This document shows, piece after piece, positions 1 through 6,443 of a stretch of 14,518 bases of DNA. The notes below the pieces were generated by a model that saw only the letters and a list, made by a program, of their open reading frames with translations, was not told the origin of the DNA and made no database searches. Both the position numbers and the translations under genes were made by a program. Source of the stretch: Anaerolineales bacterium (lineage in GTDB: Bacteria; Chloroflexota; Anaerolineae; Epilineales; JAANWY01); the NCBI GenBank assembly GCA_018263655.1, contig JAANWY010000107.1:1-14518 (forward strand), given 5' to 3'. The stretch's first letter is position 1. Every line of letters starts with the position of its first letter.

Positions 1-103
1 TTTACTTTGTGCCTACACAAGAATAGACCTCTCAACTACGAGGGCGGTAGCCAGGCGATCGCCTGAACAGTTACGTAGAGTCCTAAGTAACAGGATCAAA
101 TTC

Positions 104-1078
104 ATGACCGTAATCAATTTGCATGAGATCGATGTAGCCGAGGCGCCACAGTCGGAGTGGGATTCCAACGGCGAGGGGTTGCCGTTCAGGCACCGCCGGC
201 CGCCGTGGCTGCGGGTCCGAGCGCCGTGGGGGGCGAACTACACAGATCTGAGGGGCCTGATGCGGCGGGAGGAGCTCCACACAGTGTGTGAAGAGGCCAA
301 CTGCCCGAACATCGGCGAGTGTTGGGGCCATGGCACAGCGACATTCTTGTTGCTCGGCGAGGTGTGTACGCGCAGTTGCGGGTTCTGCAATATCAAGACG
401 GGCCGGCCCGAAGTTCTGGACTTGATGGAGCCCGAGCGTGTGGCCCAGTCCATCAAGCGCATGGACATCAACCACGCCGTCATCACCAGCGTCAACCGCG
501 ACGAACTCCCCGACGGTGGCGCGTTTATCTTTGCGCGCACCATTCGGCGTAGCAAGGAGCTGGCGCCAGAGGTGTCTGTCGAAGTGCTTATTCCAGACTT
601 CTTGGGAGATCGAGATGCGCTGCAGAAGGTTATGGATGCCAAGCCCGAGATCCTGAACCACAACGTGGAGACTGTGCCGCGTCTGTATCGCGAAGTCCGC
701 CCGCAGGCGGTGTACGAGCGGTCGCTGCGCATCATCCAGTGGGCCAAGGAAATGGATCCCACGGCGTTGACGAAGTCGGGCATGATGGTTGGTCTCGGCG
801 AAGAGTGGGACGAGATCCTGGCGGTCATGGATGATTTGGTTGACCATGGCTGTGACATATTGACCATCGGTCAGTATCTGCGGCCCACGGAGAATCACTT
901 GCCCATTATGCGCTACTACACGCCCGAGGAATTCGAAAAGTTGGAGGAGGCCGGCTATGCGGCCGGCTTTAGGTGGGTCGAGTCAGGGCCGTTGGTGCGC
1001 AGCTCCTATCGTGCCGAGCGCCAGGTCGCCGCGTTGAGCGGGCGGGCGCCGGAGGGTGTAGCGGGTCTTGCCGAGTAG
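104..1078 (+). CDS. lipA: Lipoyl synthase (radical SAM)
   Basis: This 324-residue protein is lipoyl synthase, the cytoplasmic radical-SAM enzyme that inserts two sulfur atoms at C6 and C8 of a protein-bound octanoyl chain to make lipoyl cofactor. The auxiliary iron-sulfur cluster motif CEEANCPNIGEC is visible (C62, C67, C73), followed by the radical-SAM motif CTRSCGFC (C88, C92, C95), and the C-terminal RSSY signature is at 299-302. Its length is normal for the family. The ATG at 104 has only a weak AGGA-type ribosome site about 8 nt upstream, but the N-terminal extension before the core is of usual size. No lipB or other lipoate gene is visible in the 103 bases upstream. This is a housekeeping gene and marks the edge of the accessory region; it has no evident link to the cas genes. 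Confidence 0.97.
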   Translation: MTVINLHEIDVAEAPQSEWDSNGEGLPFRHRRPPWLRVRAPWGANYTDLRGLMRREELHTVCEEANCPNIGECWGHGTATFLLLGEVCTRSCGFCNIKTGRPEVLDLMEPERVAQSIKRMDINHAVITSVNRDELPDGGAFIFARTIRRSKELAPEVSVEVLIPDFLGDRDALQKVMDAKPEILNHNVETVPRLYREVRPQAVYERSLRIIQWAKEMDPTALTKSGMMVGLGEEWDEILAVMDDLVDHGCDILTIGQYLRPTENHLPIMRYYTPEEFEKLEEAGYAAGFRWVESGPLVRSSYRAERQVAALSGRAPEGVAGLAE

Positions 1079-1228
1079 TGGGGAATTTTACTTTTTTTGA
1101 TCGAAATATATGTCATCTTGGACGCGGTTGGGACGTGATTTTGACTCAATTAGGACTTTTGACGATTAAGATTAGGGCTGCGGACTGGCGGTCTTGGAAG
1201 ACGTGAGTGTCTGGAAAGGAGTCCAATC

Positions 1229-1450
1229 GTGGCTTGGGTTGTTGCCTTCAAAGCATTCTGTCCGGTACTGGGGACGGACGCGTACATGTTGGAAGACCGG
1301 GAGTATCAGCAGGGCGAGGGCGAGTATGCGGTGAAGGCCCGGCGATGCTCCTACGATGTTGCCTGCAATTTAGACGATCACATACGCTGTGAGTGGAATT
1401 TCAAGCCGGGGGGTAGCGGGGAAGACCCGTTTGAACTGAATCAAGAATAG
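1229..1450 (+). CDS. Small hypothetical protein, cysteine-containing
   Basis: I do not recognise this 73-residue protein. It starts with GTG preceded by a very good ribosome site (GGAAAGGAG at about 1213-1221, 7-nt spacing), and its stop is followed 25 bases later by a textbook intrinsic terminator, so it is very likely a real gene. Four cysteines are present (C11, C40, C46, C54), with the last three in a CSYDVAC...C arrangement that could bind a metal, though no known zinc-ribbon pattern is complete. There is no signal peptide or membrane segment. The 150 bases between lipA and this gene contain TTGACT (1141-1146) and TTGACG (1159-1164) as possible -35 boxes but no clear -10 box, so whether it has its own promoter is open. 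A competing frame (1207-1392) overlaps it but has a poorer start. Confidence 0.7.
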   Translation: MAWVVAFKAFCPVLGTDAYMLEDREYQQGEGEYAVKARRCSYDVACNLDDHIRCEWNFKPGGSGEDPFELNQE

Positions 1451-1475
1451 GTTTTCGTCGCGAAACGGCAAGCGA

Positions 1476-1514
1476 AGCCCCGCTGAGTCCAACCTGGACT
1501 CAGTGGGGCTTTTT
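1476..1514 (+). terminator. Rho-independent terminator
   Basis: A perfect 15-bp GC-rich stem (AGCCCCGCTGAGTCC at 1476-1490 against GGACTCAGTGGGGCT at 1496-1510) encloses a five-base loop (AACCT) and runs directly into a T tract (1510-1514). It lies 25 bases after the stop of the 73-residue gene and separates the lipA side from the CRISPR-Cas side. Confidence 0.93.
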
Positions 1515-1671
1515 CTATTGCAGAGAGTCTGGCAAATATCACCAGGGCGAGCCGGCTCGGATGCGCAAGGTGATGGAGGTCTTCACGGAGCCGCTGCTGA
1601 TTGCGCGTGGCACTCGACCTGCGCGTGGTTGATGCCCAGTTTGCGCAAAATTGATGGAAAAGCCATGTCAT

Positions 1672-1690
1672 TGTTGCAGTACCTGCAACA
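1672..1690. promoter_or_regulatory. Operator-like dyad upstream of wHTH gene
   Basis: The sequence TGTTGCAG-TAC-CTGCAACA is a perfect inverted repeat with 8-bp arms and a 3-bp centre, the size of a dimeric HTH binding site. It lies about 58 bp before the start of the small winged-HTH gene. The TGTTGC/GCAACA half-site recurs as an inverted pair around the promoter of the WYL regulator (2016-2071), which supports a shared operator. No convincing -35/-10 pair is seen between the dyad and the gene, so its exact relation to a promoter is inferred. The other DNA between 1515 and 1748 shows no supported gene. Confidence 0.45.
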
Positions 1691-1748
1691 TGCCTCCTCT
1701 ATCCTGTGGTCAAGGCTTCCAGACAGCTCACAGATGGAGGTGGCAGAC

Positions 1749-1958
1749 ATGGCATTTTGGAACAAGAAACGGACCGAGTTCGAGGAGATGGATCAGATCA
1801 TCCGCGAGAACCCCGGGATTCAGCCGGCGGAATTGGCCCGACGGTTGGGTGTATCTCGCTCGACGATTGCGCGCCGGCTACCCAGTGTGGAGGAGGCCGG
1901 CTACCGCTACAGCGAAGATGACGGCGGCGGGCTGTGGCCGTTCAAGCGCAAGGCGTGA
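1749..1958 (+). CDS. Small winged helix-turn-helix regulator
   Basis: This 69-residue protein is almost entirely one winged-HTH DNA-binding domain. A helix (residues 9-21) is followed by the HTH core AELARRLGVSRSTIARRL (27-44) and a wing (about 49-63, ending in EDDGGGLW). The ATG at 1749 is preferred over upstream in-frame starts because GGAGGT (1736-1741) sits 7 nt before it and because the residues upstream do not look like protein. Its HTH resembles that of the WYL regulator encoded immediately downstream (AEIARRLGVHRSTAGRYIEEL, with a similar EDDDGRLGL wing), which suggests the two bind related sites. There is no effector domain, so it may act as a simple repressor or as a competitor of the WYL protein. 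A perfect 32-bp palindrome starts 2 bp after its stop codon. Confidence 0.75.
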   Translation: MAFWNKKRTEFEEMDQIIRENPGIQPAELARRLGVSRSTIARRLPSVEEAGYRYSEDDGGGLWPFKRKA

Positions 1959-1960
1959 AT

Positions 1961-1992
1961 AGACCCTAAAGGTTTCGAAACCTTTAGGGTCT
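1961..1992. repeat. Perfect 32-bp palindrome
   Basis: Bases 1961-1976 (AGACCCTAAAGGTTTC) are the exact reverse complement of 1977-1992, giving a loop-free palindrome centred on TTCGAA. It follows the wHTH stop codon by two bases. There is no T tract after it, so it is not a classical intrinsic terminator, but in RNA it would fold into a strong hairpin that could protect or end the upstream transcript in either direction. Its perfect symmetry also fits a dispersed palindromic repeat family. Confidence 0.75.
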
Positions 1993-2015
1993 CGGATTTC
2001 GCCGTGAATTTTCGC

Positions 2016-2071
2016 CGCTGTTGCGGGATTTAGCAGGTTGATGTGGTATAATGTGGATGGATGCAACAGCG
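2016..2071 (+). promoter_or_regulatory. Extended -10 promoter flanked by inverted repeats
   Basis: A consensus TATAAT at 2047-2052 preceded by TG at 2044-2045 forms an extended -10 promoter, which does not need a strong -35 box; transcription would start near 2059, about 30 bases before the WYL start codon. The promoter is bracketed by a perfect 9-bp inverted repeat, CGCTGTTGC (2016-2024) and GCAACAGCG (2063-2071), spaced 38 bp apart. These half-sites share TGTTGC/GCAACA with the dyad at 1672-1690. Occupancy by a dimeric or looping repressor here would block the promoter, so autoregulation by the WYL protein or the small wHTH protein is a reasonable inference. Confidence 0.6.
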
Positions 2072-2089
2072 TTTTAGGAGATGTGGCCT

Positions 2090-3130
2090 ATGAGTCGATC
2101 TGAAGGGAAAGCCCAACGATTGCGACAACTTGAAGAATTGCTGCTCGCGTTTCCAGAGGGGTTGCGGAAAGCCGAGATCGCCCGCCGGCTGGGCGTGCAC
2201 CGCTCGACGGCGGGACGCTATATCGAAGAGCTGAGCCGGCGCATTCCCATCTGGGAGGATGACGACGGCCGGCTCGGCCTCAACCGCGACGACTACCTCA
2301 ACCACGTGCGGCTGACGATTCACGAGAGCATGGCGCTGCACCTGGCCGCCCGCCTGATGGCGACGCGCACCGACAAGCACAACCCGCACGCGGCCTCGGC
2401 ACTCCGGAAGTTGGGCGATGCGTTGGAGAAGTTCGCGCCGTTGGTCAGCCGGCATCTCGTCATCTCCGCAGACGTGATGGATGGCCAGGCCCAGCGCCAC
2501 GATCCGGTGTATCTGGATGTGTTGGAGACGCTGACGCGGGCCTGGTCGGAGCAGCGCAAGGTGCGAGTCTGGCACCAGCACGGGCAAACAGGACAGGTTC
2601 ACGACTACGTTCTGTCACCACACTTCATTGAGCCGTACGCCGTTGGTCAGACGGCCCACGTGATCGGTTGGCGCGAACCGCCGAATGCAGTGCGCACGCT
2701 CAAGATCGAACGCATTCGACGCATCGCGAAGCTGGACGAGCCCTACGAAATTCCGGAGGACTTCGATCCACGGGAGCAGCTGAAGGATGCGTGGGGCATC
2801 TGGTACACGGATGAGGAGCCGGTGGAGGTGGTGTTGAGGTTTCACCCGCGGGTGGCCGGCCGAGTCCAGGAGACGCAGTGGCATGGCTCGCAGGAGTTGG
2901 AACCGCAACCGGACGGACATCTCATCTGGCGGGCGAAGATTGCCGAGCCGACGGAGATGCTGCCCTGGATTCGCGGCTGGGGCGCGGATGTGGAGGTGTT
3001 GGCGCCGGCGGAGTTGCGCGAGACGCTGATGGGGGAGGCGAAAGCGATGGCTGAGCAGTATGGATGGTTTGTTTCGTCTACACCGGGAGATCAACCGATA
3101 TCGACATTGGATGATTTCTTTGGAGGCTAG
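2090..3130 (+). CDS. WYL-domain transcriptional regulator
   Basis: This 346-residue protein has an N-terminal winged HTH (HTH about 26-48, wing 52-64), a linking helical region, a WYL-type domain (about 155-215, including YVLSPHFIEPYAVGQTAHVI and LKIERIRRI) and a C-terminal WCX-like domain (about 244-325). WYL proteins are ligand-sensing regulators, often of CRISPR-Cas and other defence loci, and this one sits directly before cas3. The literal W-Y-L residues are degenerate here (TAHVIGW). The ATG at 2090 is preferred over the one at 2081 because AGGAG (2076-2080) abuts the earlier ATG but is correctly 9 nt from the later one. It likely controls the cas operon and itself, given the inverted repeats around its promoter. 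Repressor or activator cannot be told from sequence. Confidence 0.9.
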   Translation: MSRSEGKAQRLRQLEELLLAFPEGLRKAEIARRLGVHRSTAGRYIEELSRRIPIWEDDDGRLGLNRDDYLNHVRLTIHESMALHLAARLMATRTDKHNPHAASALRKLGDALEKFAPLVSRHLVISADVMDGQAQRHDPVYLDVLETLTRAWSEQRKVRVWHQHGQTGQVHDYVLSPHFIEPYAVGQTAHVIGWREPPNAVRTLKIERIRRIAKLDEPYEIPEDFDPREQLKDAWGIWYTDEEPVEVVLRFHPRVAGRVQETQWHGSQELEPQPDGHLIWRAKIAEPTEMLPWIRGWGADVEVLAPAELRETLMGEAKAMAEQYGWFVSSTPGDQPISTLDDFFGG

Positions 3131-3147
3131 ATCATACATCTTGCAGC

Positions 3148-3318
3148 GCCGCCCAGAGTTCCGCAAACAGCGCTCCACTCTGGGCTACGAATTTCGCCGC
3201 TCTGCGAGCTCTTCGCCGCCAGGCGAACTCAAACCGTTGAACTCCCATCGGGAGTGCCGAAAATCGTAGCCGTGAGTGGAAGGCGGCTGCTCTTTGCCGC
3301 CTGGAACTCGCGGCGGGG
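3148..3318 (+). repeat. Palindromic intergenic element, copy 1
   Basis: First of four copies of a dispersed element of about 171 bp. Its ends are imperfect inverted repeats (GCCGCCCAGAGTTCC... at the left, ...GGAACTCGCGGCGGGG at the right), with inner matching blocks CTCTGGGCTACG and CGTAGCCGTGAGTGG, so the whole unit can fold into a long hairpin. A central stem ACTCCC-ATC-GGGAGT is at 3241-3255. It begins 17 bp after the WYL stop codon. It holds an open frame on the + strand, but this is a by-product of the repeat, not a supported gene. Confidence 0.85.
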
Positions 3319-3356
3319 CCAGCAACCCCGAGTAGTTACTTTCAAGGAGAATTCTC

Positions 3357-3410
3357 ATGTCACTTTATCCCTATCAACAACAAGTTAGGAAACTATCCCT
3401 CGGTGGCCAG
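3357..3410 (+). pseudogene. Decoy 5' fragment of cas3
   Basis: An ATG with a ribosome site (AAGGAG, 3343-3348) opens 18 codons reading MSLYPYQQQVRKLSLGGQ, matching the start of the real cas3 (MSLYPYQQQVKELSLGGQ) before running into the second palindromic element and stopping at 3537-3539. Eight codons differ from cas3 and six of these changes are synonymous. That pattern indicates the fragment diverged while still under protein-level selection, so it is probably a remnant of another cas3 allele and not a decayed recent copy. If transcribed it would be translated as a 60-residue chimeric peptide; its leader could compete with or couple to cas3 translation. Confidence 0.8.
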
Positions 3411-3417
3411 CGGCAGC

Positions 3418-3588
3418 GCCGCCCAGAGTTCCGCAAACAGCGCTCCACTCTGGGCTACGAATTTCGCCGCTCTGCGAGCTCTTCGCCGCCAGGCGAACTC
3501 AAACCGTTGAACTCCCATCGGGAGTGCCGAAAATCGTAGCCGTGAGTGGAAGGCGGCTGCCTTTGACCGCCTGGAACTCGCGGCGGGG
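3418..3588 (+). repeat. Palindromic intergenic element, copy 2
   Basis: Second copy of the element, in the same orientation as copy 1 and inside the tandem duplication. Its first part is identical to copy 1; the right end is CGGCGGGG at 3581-3588. Unlike copies 1, 3 and 4 it does not follow a gene end but interrupts the decoy cas3 fragment after codon 18. The central stem is at 3511-3525. Confidence 0.85.
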
Positions 3589-3626
3589 CCGGTAACCCTG
3601 AGCAGTTACTTTCGAGGAGGATTCTC

Positions 3627-6062
3627 ATGTCCCTTTATCCGTACCAGCAACAAGTTAAAGAACTGTCACTCGGTGGCCAGTCGGTCATCTTGCAGGCACC
3701 AACGGGAGCCGGCAAGACGCGGGCTGCCCTCTCCCCCTTCATCGAAGCTTTCTTCGACTTTTCTGCTGAGTCGTTTCCCAGGAAGTGCATCTACTCCGTG
3801 CCGCTGAGGACGTTGGCGAATCAATTTGACGCGGAATATGACGAACTGGCGGCCTCGTATGAGCGCCGGCATCGCCACTCCATGAACGTGACGATTCAGA
3901 CCGGTGAACAGCCCTGCGACCGCAAGCTGGAGGGTGACCTCATCTTCACCACCATCGACCAGACCCTCAGCAATACGCTGGCCATTCCGTACGCGCTGAG
4001 CAACCGGCAGGCCAACTTGAACGCCGGCGCCGTCATGGGGGCGTACCTGGTCTTCGACGAGTTTCACTTGTACGATCCGAGCGCCGCACTACCTACAACG
4101 CTGCAACTGCTCTCGATGCTGAAGGACATCACGCCCTTCGTGCTGATGACGGCCACCTTCTCCCAGGCGATGCTGAGCCGGCTGGCGGACATCTTGAACG
4201 CCGAGGTGGTGCAGGTCACCGAGGACGATCTAGGCGATATCACTTCGCAGAAGGACAAAGTTCGGTACGTTCATACTGTCGATGATCTTTTGACGGCTGG
4301 TCGGGTGCTTGATGAAGATGCGACGCGAAGCATCGCCATTTGCAACACGGTGGAGCGGGCGCAGAACTTGTATCGAGAGTTGCGCTCGCGAGCGCCGGCG
4401 AACACAGAGATCAAACTGCTGCACAGCCGTTTCTATCAGGCAGATCGTGAGAAGAAAGAGCGATGGCTACAGCGTGAGTTCGGGAAAGAGAAAGAGGCGT
4501 ACACCGTCGAACGTGCCATTCTCGTCGCTACGCAGGTCGTGGAAGTGGGTCTGGACGTCACGTGTGAGGCGCTGCACACCGAGATCGCGCCGGCCAACAG
4601 CGTTCTCCAGCGCGCCGGCCGCTGTGCGCGCTATCAGGGTGAGACCAGTCACGTCTACGTTTACCGTGTGCCGGAGGACGACGACGGAAAGCCGCAGTAC
4701 GCACCCTACCACCAGGGCGGCCAGGCAGAACTGTGCGACAAGACCTGGATCGCATTGACCGACCGCTCCGGCGAAGTTTTGGGCTACACCGAAGAGCTGA
4801 ACGTGTTGAATGAGGTGCATCTTGGCGCCGACGAGCGGTTGCTGGATGAGTTACAAGCCAGCCGGCACGCCCACCGCCACCTGATGGAGACCGCTATCGG
4901 TCAACAGGAACGCGGTTTAGCACGCGAACTGATCCGCGACGTCAACGCCAAGACGGTTCTCGTCCATCCACACCCGAACGAGATGGAAAATCCCTGGACC
5001 TACGATGGCTTCAGCCTCTTCACCGGCAGCGTCTACAAGATGTACCGCGAATTGGACGAGTGGGCGCTGGACACTGGATTCGAAGACTGGGTGATACAAC
5101 GATTGCAGGAGGACAAGTTGCCTTCCATCGATGCGCCCCAAGAAGAAGTTCTGTACAGATGGACTGAGGTACTCGATTCAAGCTTGCTGGAAGGTGCATT
5201 GGCGGTGGTGATTAATCCGAAGGTTGCGGCCTACGACGAAGCGCTTGGATTTCGTTGGCTGGAAAGCAGCCATCATCCATGGGAGGAGATGAAGCGCCAG
5301 CGAGCCGGCTGCGATCAACCGCCGACTTACAGCGACTATCAGCGTGAGACGTATGCCGAACACATCTACGGGCTTTATCGGACCTACGCCGAAGGGTACT
5401 ACGATCGGGTTCAGCGGAAGGTTTATCGACCGCTGAGGGAGGAGATCGCCCACGTCGCCAGTCGCATCGAGCGGGCCTGGGGAGTGCCGGCTGACATGAT
5501 AGAGCAGGCCGCACGCTGGATCATCGCCGCTCACGATGTTGGGAAGATGGGACAAGCGTGGCAGGACTGGACTCACCGCTGGCAGCACGCAATCGGCGTC
5601 CCCATTCCCAATGACTACATGGCGGCGCATACCGATTATGTCGGCAGCGATCCGGAACATCAAGCATTGCAGAAGCAGCTAGGTCGCCGGCCCAACCACG
5701 CGGCCGAAAGCGCCTACGCCATGATCGACGTCTTCTGGGATGCCGTGGGCGCCGACAAGGACGATCGGTCGCTCTATGATGCCATGATGACGGCTATTGT
5801 GCGGCACCACACGGCGGGACATGCAGGCAGTTGTTCAGCGTTTACTGCTCACGACACAGCGCCGGCAGCGCTGCGAGAAGCCTTGAAAGTTGTGGGCTTG
5901 GATGAGGCACCGTTCGACAGCGTAGTGTGGTCCTTCGGGGCGAATGAGGAGTTACCTCAGGAGATGGTGAGTGTTCGCGACGAGCGAGGTCTGGTGTTCT
6001 ATTTCTTGCTGACTCGGGTGCTGCGCCTGGCCGATCAGCGGTCGCAGGCATATGAGCAATGA
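3627..6062 (+). CDS. cas3: CRISPR-associated helicase/nuclease Cas3 (helicase-HD order)
   Basis: This 811-residue protein is the Cas3 effector, which is recruited by Cascade after R-loop formation and unwinds and degrades target DNA. Superfamily-2 helicase motifs lie at the N-terminus: Walker A APTGAGKT (24-31), DEFH box (144-147), TAT motif III (175-177), motif V ATQVVEVGLDV (301-311) and motif VI QRAGRCAR (328-335). The HD nuclease is at the C-terminus: H579, HD at 636-637 with K640 (AAHDVGK), H691, H727-H728 and D803. All key residues look intact. The order is reversed from the common HD-helicase Cas3; C-terminal HD domains are known in some variants (for example the former I-U subtype). 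The ATG at 3627 has GAGGAGG (3614-3620) 6 nt upstream. A palindromic element separates it from the large-subunit gene downstream. Confidence 0.95.
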   Translation: MSLYPYQQQVKELSLGGQSVILQAPTGAGKTRAALSPFIEAFFDFSAESFPRKCIYSVPLRTLANQFDAEYDELAASYERRHRHSMNVTIQTGEQPCDRKLEGDLIFTTIDQTLSNTLAIPYALSNRQANLNAGAVMGAYLVFDEFHLYDPSAALPTTLQLLSMLKDITPFVLMTATFSQAMLSRLADILNAEVVQVTEDDLGDITSQKDKVRYVHTVDDLLTAGRVLDEDATRSIAICNTVERAQNLYRELRSRAPANTEIKLLHSRFYQADREKKERWLQREFGKEKEAYTVERAILVATQVVEVGLDVTCEALHTEIAPANSVLQRAGRCARYQGETSHVYVYRVPEDDDGKPQYAPYHQGGQAELCDKTWIALTDRSGEVLGYTEELNVLNEVHLGADERLLDELQASRHAHRHLMETAIGQQERGLARELIRDVNAKTVLVHPHPNEMENPWTYDGFSLFTGSVYKMYRELDEWALDTGFEDWVIQRLQEDKLPSIDAPQEEVLYRWTEVLDSSLLEGALAVVINPKVAAYDEALGFRWLESSHHPWEEMKRQRAGCDQPPTYSDYQRETYAEHIYGLYRTYAEGYYDRVQRKVYRPLREEIAHVASRIERAWGVPADMIEQAARWIIAAHDVGKMGQAWQDWTHRWQHAIGVPIPNDYMAAHTDYVGSDPEHQALQKQLGRRPNHAAESAYAMIDVFWDAVGADKDDRSLYDAMMTAIVRHHTAGHAGSCSAFTAHDTAPAALREALKVVGLDEAPFDSVVWSFGANEELPQEMVSVRDERGLVFYFLLTRVLRLADQRSQAYEQ

Positions 6063-6075
6063 ACTGTTCTGCGAG

Positions 6076-6214
6076 CCCGCCGCGAGTTCCAGCCGGCAAA
6101 AGGCGCCGGCTTCCACTCACGGCTACGTGTTTCGCCATCCCTTCGGGATTCGCGCCCGTGAGTGAGCTCACAGAGCGGTGAAATTCGTAGCCCAGAGTGG
6201 AGCGCTGTTTGCGG
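6076..6214 (-). repeat. Palindromic intergenic element, copy 3 (interrupted)
   Basis: Third copy, inverted relative to copies 1 and 2, starting 13 bp after the cas3 stop with CCCGCCGCGAGTTCCAG. It runs through the inner blocks CTCACGGCTACG and CGTAGCCCAGAGTGGAGC to GTTTGCGG at 6207-6214, where it is interrupted; the missing end (AGCTCTGGGCGG) resumes at 6365-6376. The central hairpin here is ATCCC-TTC-GGGAT (6137-6149), a different sequence but the same stem as in copy 1. Confidence 0.85.
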
Positions 6215-6356
6215 GTAAGCATTCAGGTGACCGGCACTTCCACCCCGGTTTTCAACGATAGGTGTCTGTGCTGACCCTCGTGTGCTCGTTCTTGGACCAA
6301 TTTCGCAAGTGCCGGTCACCTCATGCGTCTGTTTTCAAGACCACCTGAACGGTTGC
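6215..6356. mobile_element. 142-bp MITE-like insertion nested in copy 3
   Basis: This block splits copy 3 of the palindromic element and is flanked by the 8-bp direct repeat GTTTGCGG (6207-6214 and 6357-6364), which occurs once at the same place in the uninterrupted copies; it is therefore a target-site duplication. Inside is a perfect 15-bp inverted repeat, AGGTGACCGGCACTT (6225-6239) and AAGTGCCGGTCACCT (6307-6321), and the outer ends also match loosely in inverted orientation (TTCAGGTGA and CACCTGAA). It has no gene and would have to be moved by a transposase elsewhere. Together with copy 3 it accounts for most of the 381-bp gap between cas3 and the large-subunit gene. Confidence 0.75.
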
Positions 6357-6443
6357 GTTTGCGGAGCTCTGGGCGGACGTCTGTGAGCCCGGTCGCCGGC
6401 CAGCGAGACGAGGGGAGCAATTCCACAGAAAGAGAGGAGATCT

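Larger units (their letters stand above)
3144..3683 (+). repeat. 270-bp tandem duplication upstream of cas3
   Basis: Bases 3144-3413 are repeated at 3414-3683 with an offset of exactly 270. Each unit holds one copy of the palindromic intergenic element, a leader with a ribosome site, and the first 18 codons of cas3. The copies are identical over the first 148 bp (3143-3290 against 3413-3560), then differ at about 10 of 66 leader bases and 9 of 54 coding bases. This abrupt step means the duplication is mosaic: the leader-plus-codons part is older, or comes from another cas3 allele, than the identical element part. Confidence 0.9.

Noticed and set aside
1516..1632. Protein-like stretch KYHQGEPARMRKVMEVFTEP in a frame without a start, after the terminator
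   Set aside because: It could be the tail of a dead gene, but it is about 38 codons, I cannot name a family, and it overlaps the terminator T tract; not enough to call a pseudogene.
3060..3269. Open frame running from the WYL gene into the palindromic element, repeated at 3411-3539
   Set aside because: The shared peptide is simply the translation of the repeat element; it has no ribosome site of its own and the same open frame would follow the element anywhere.
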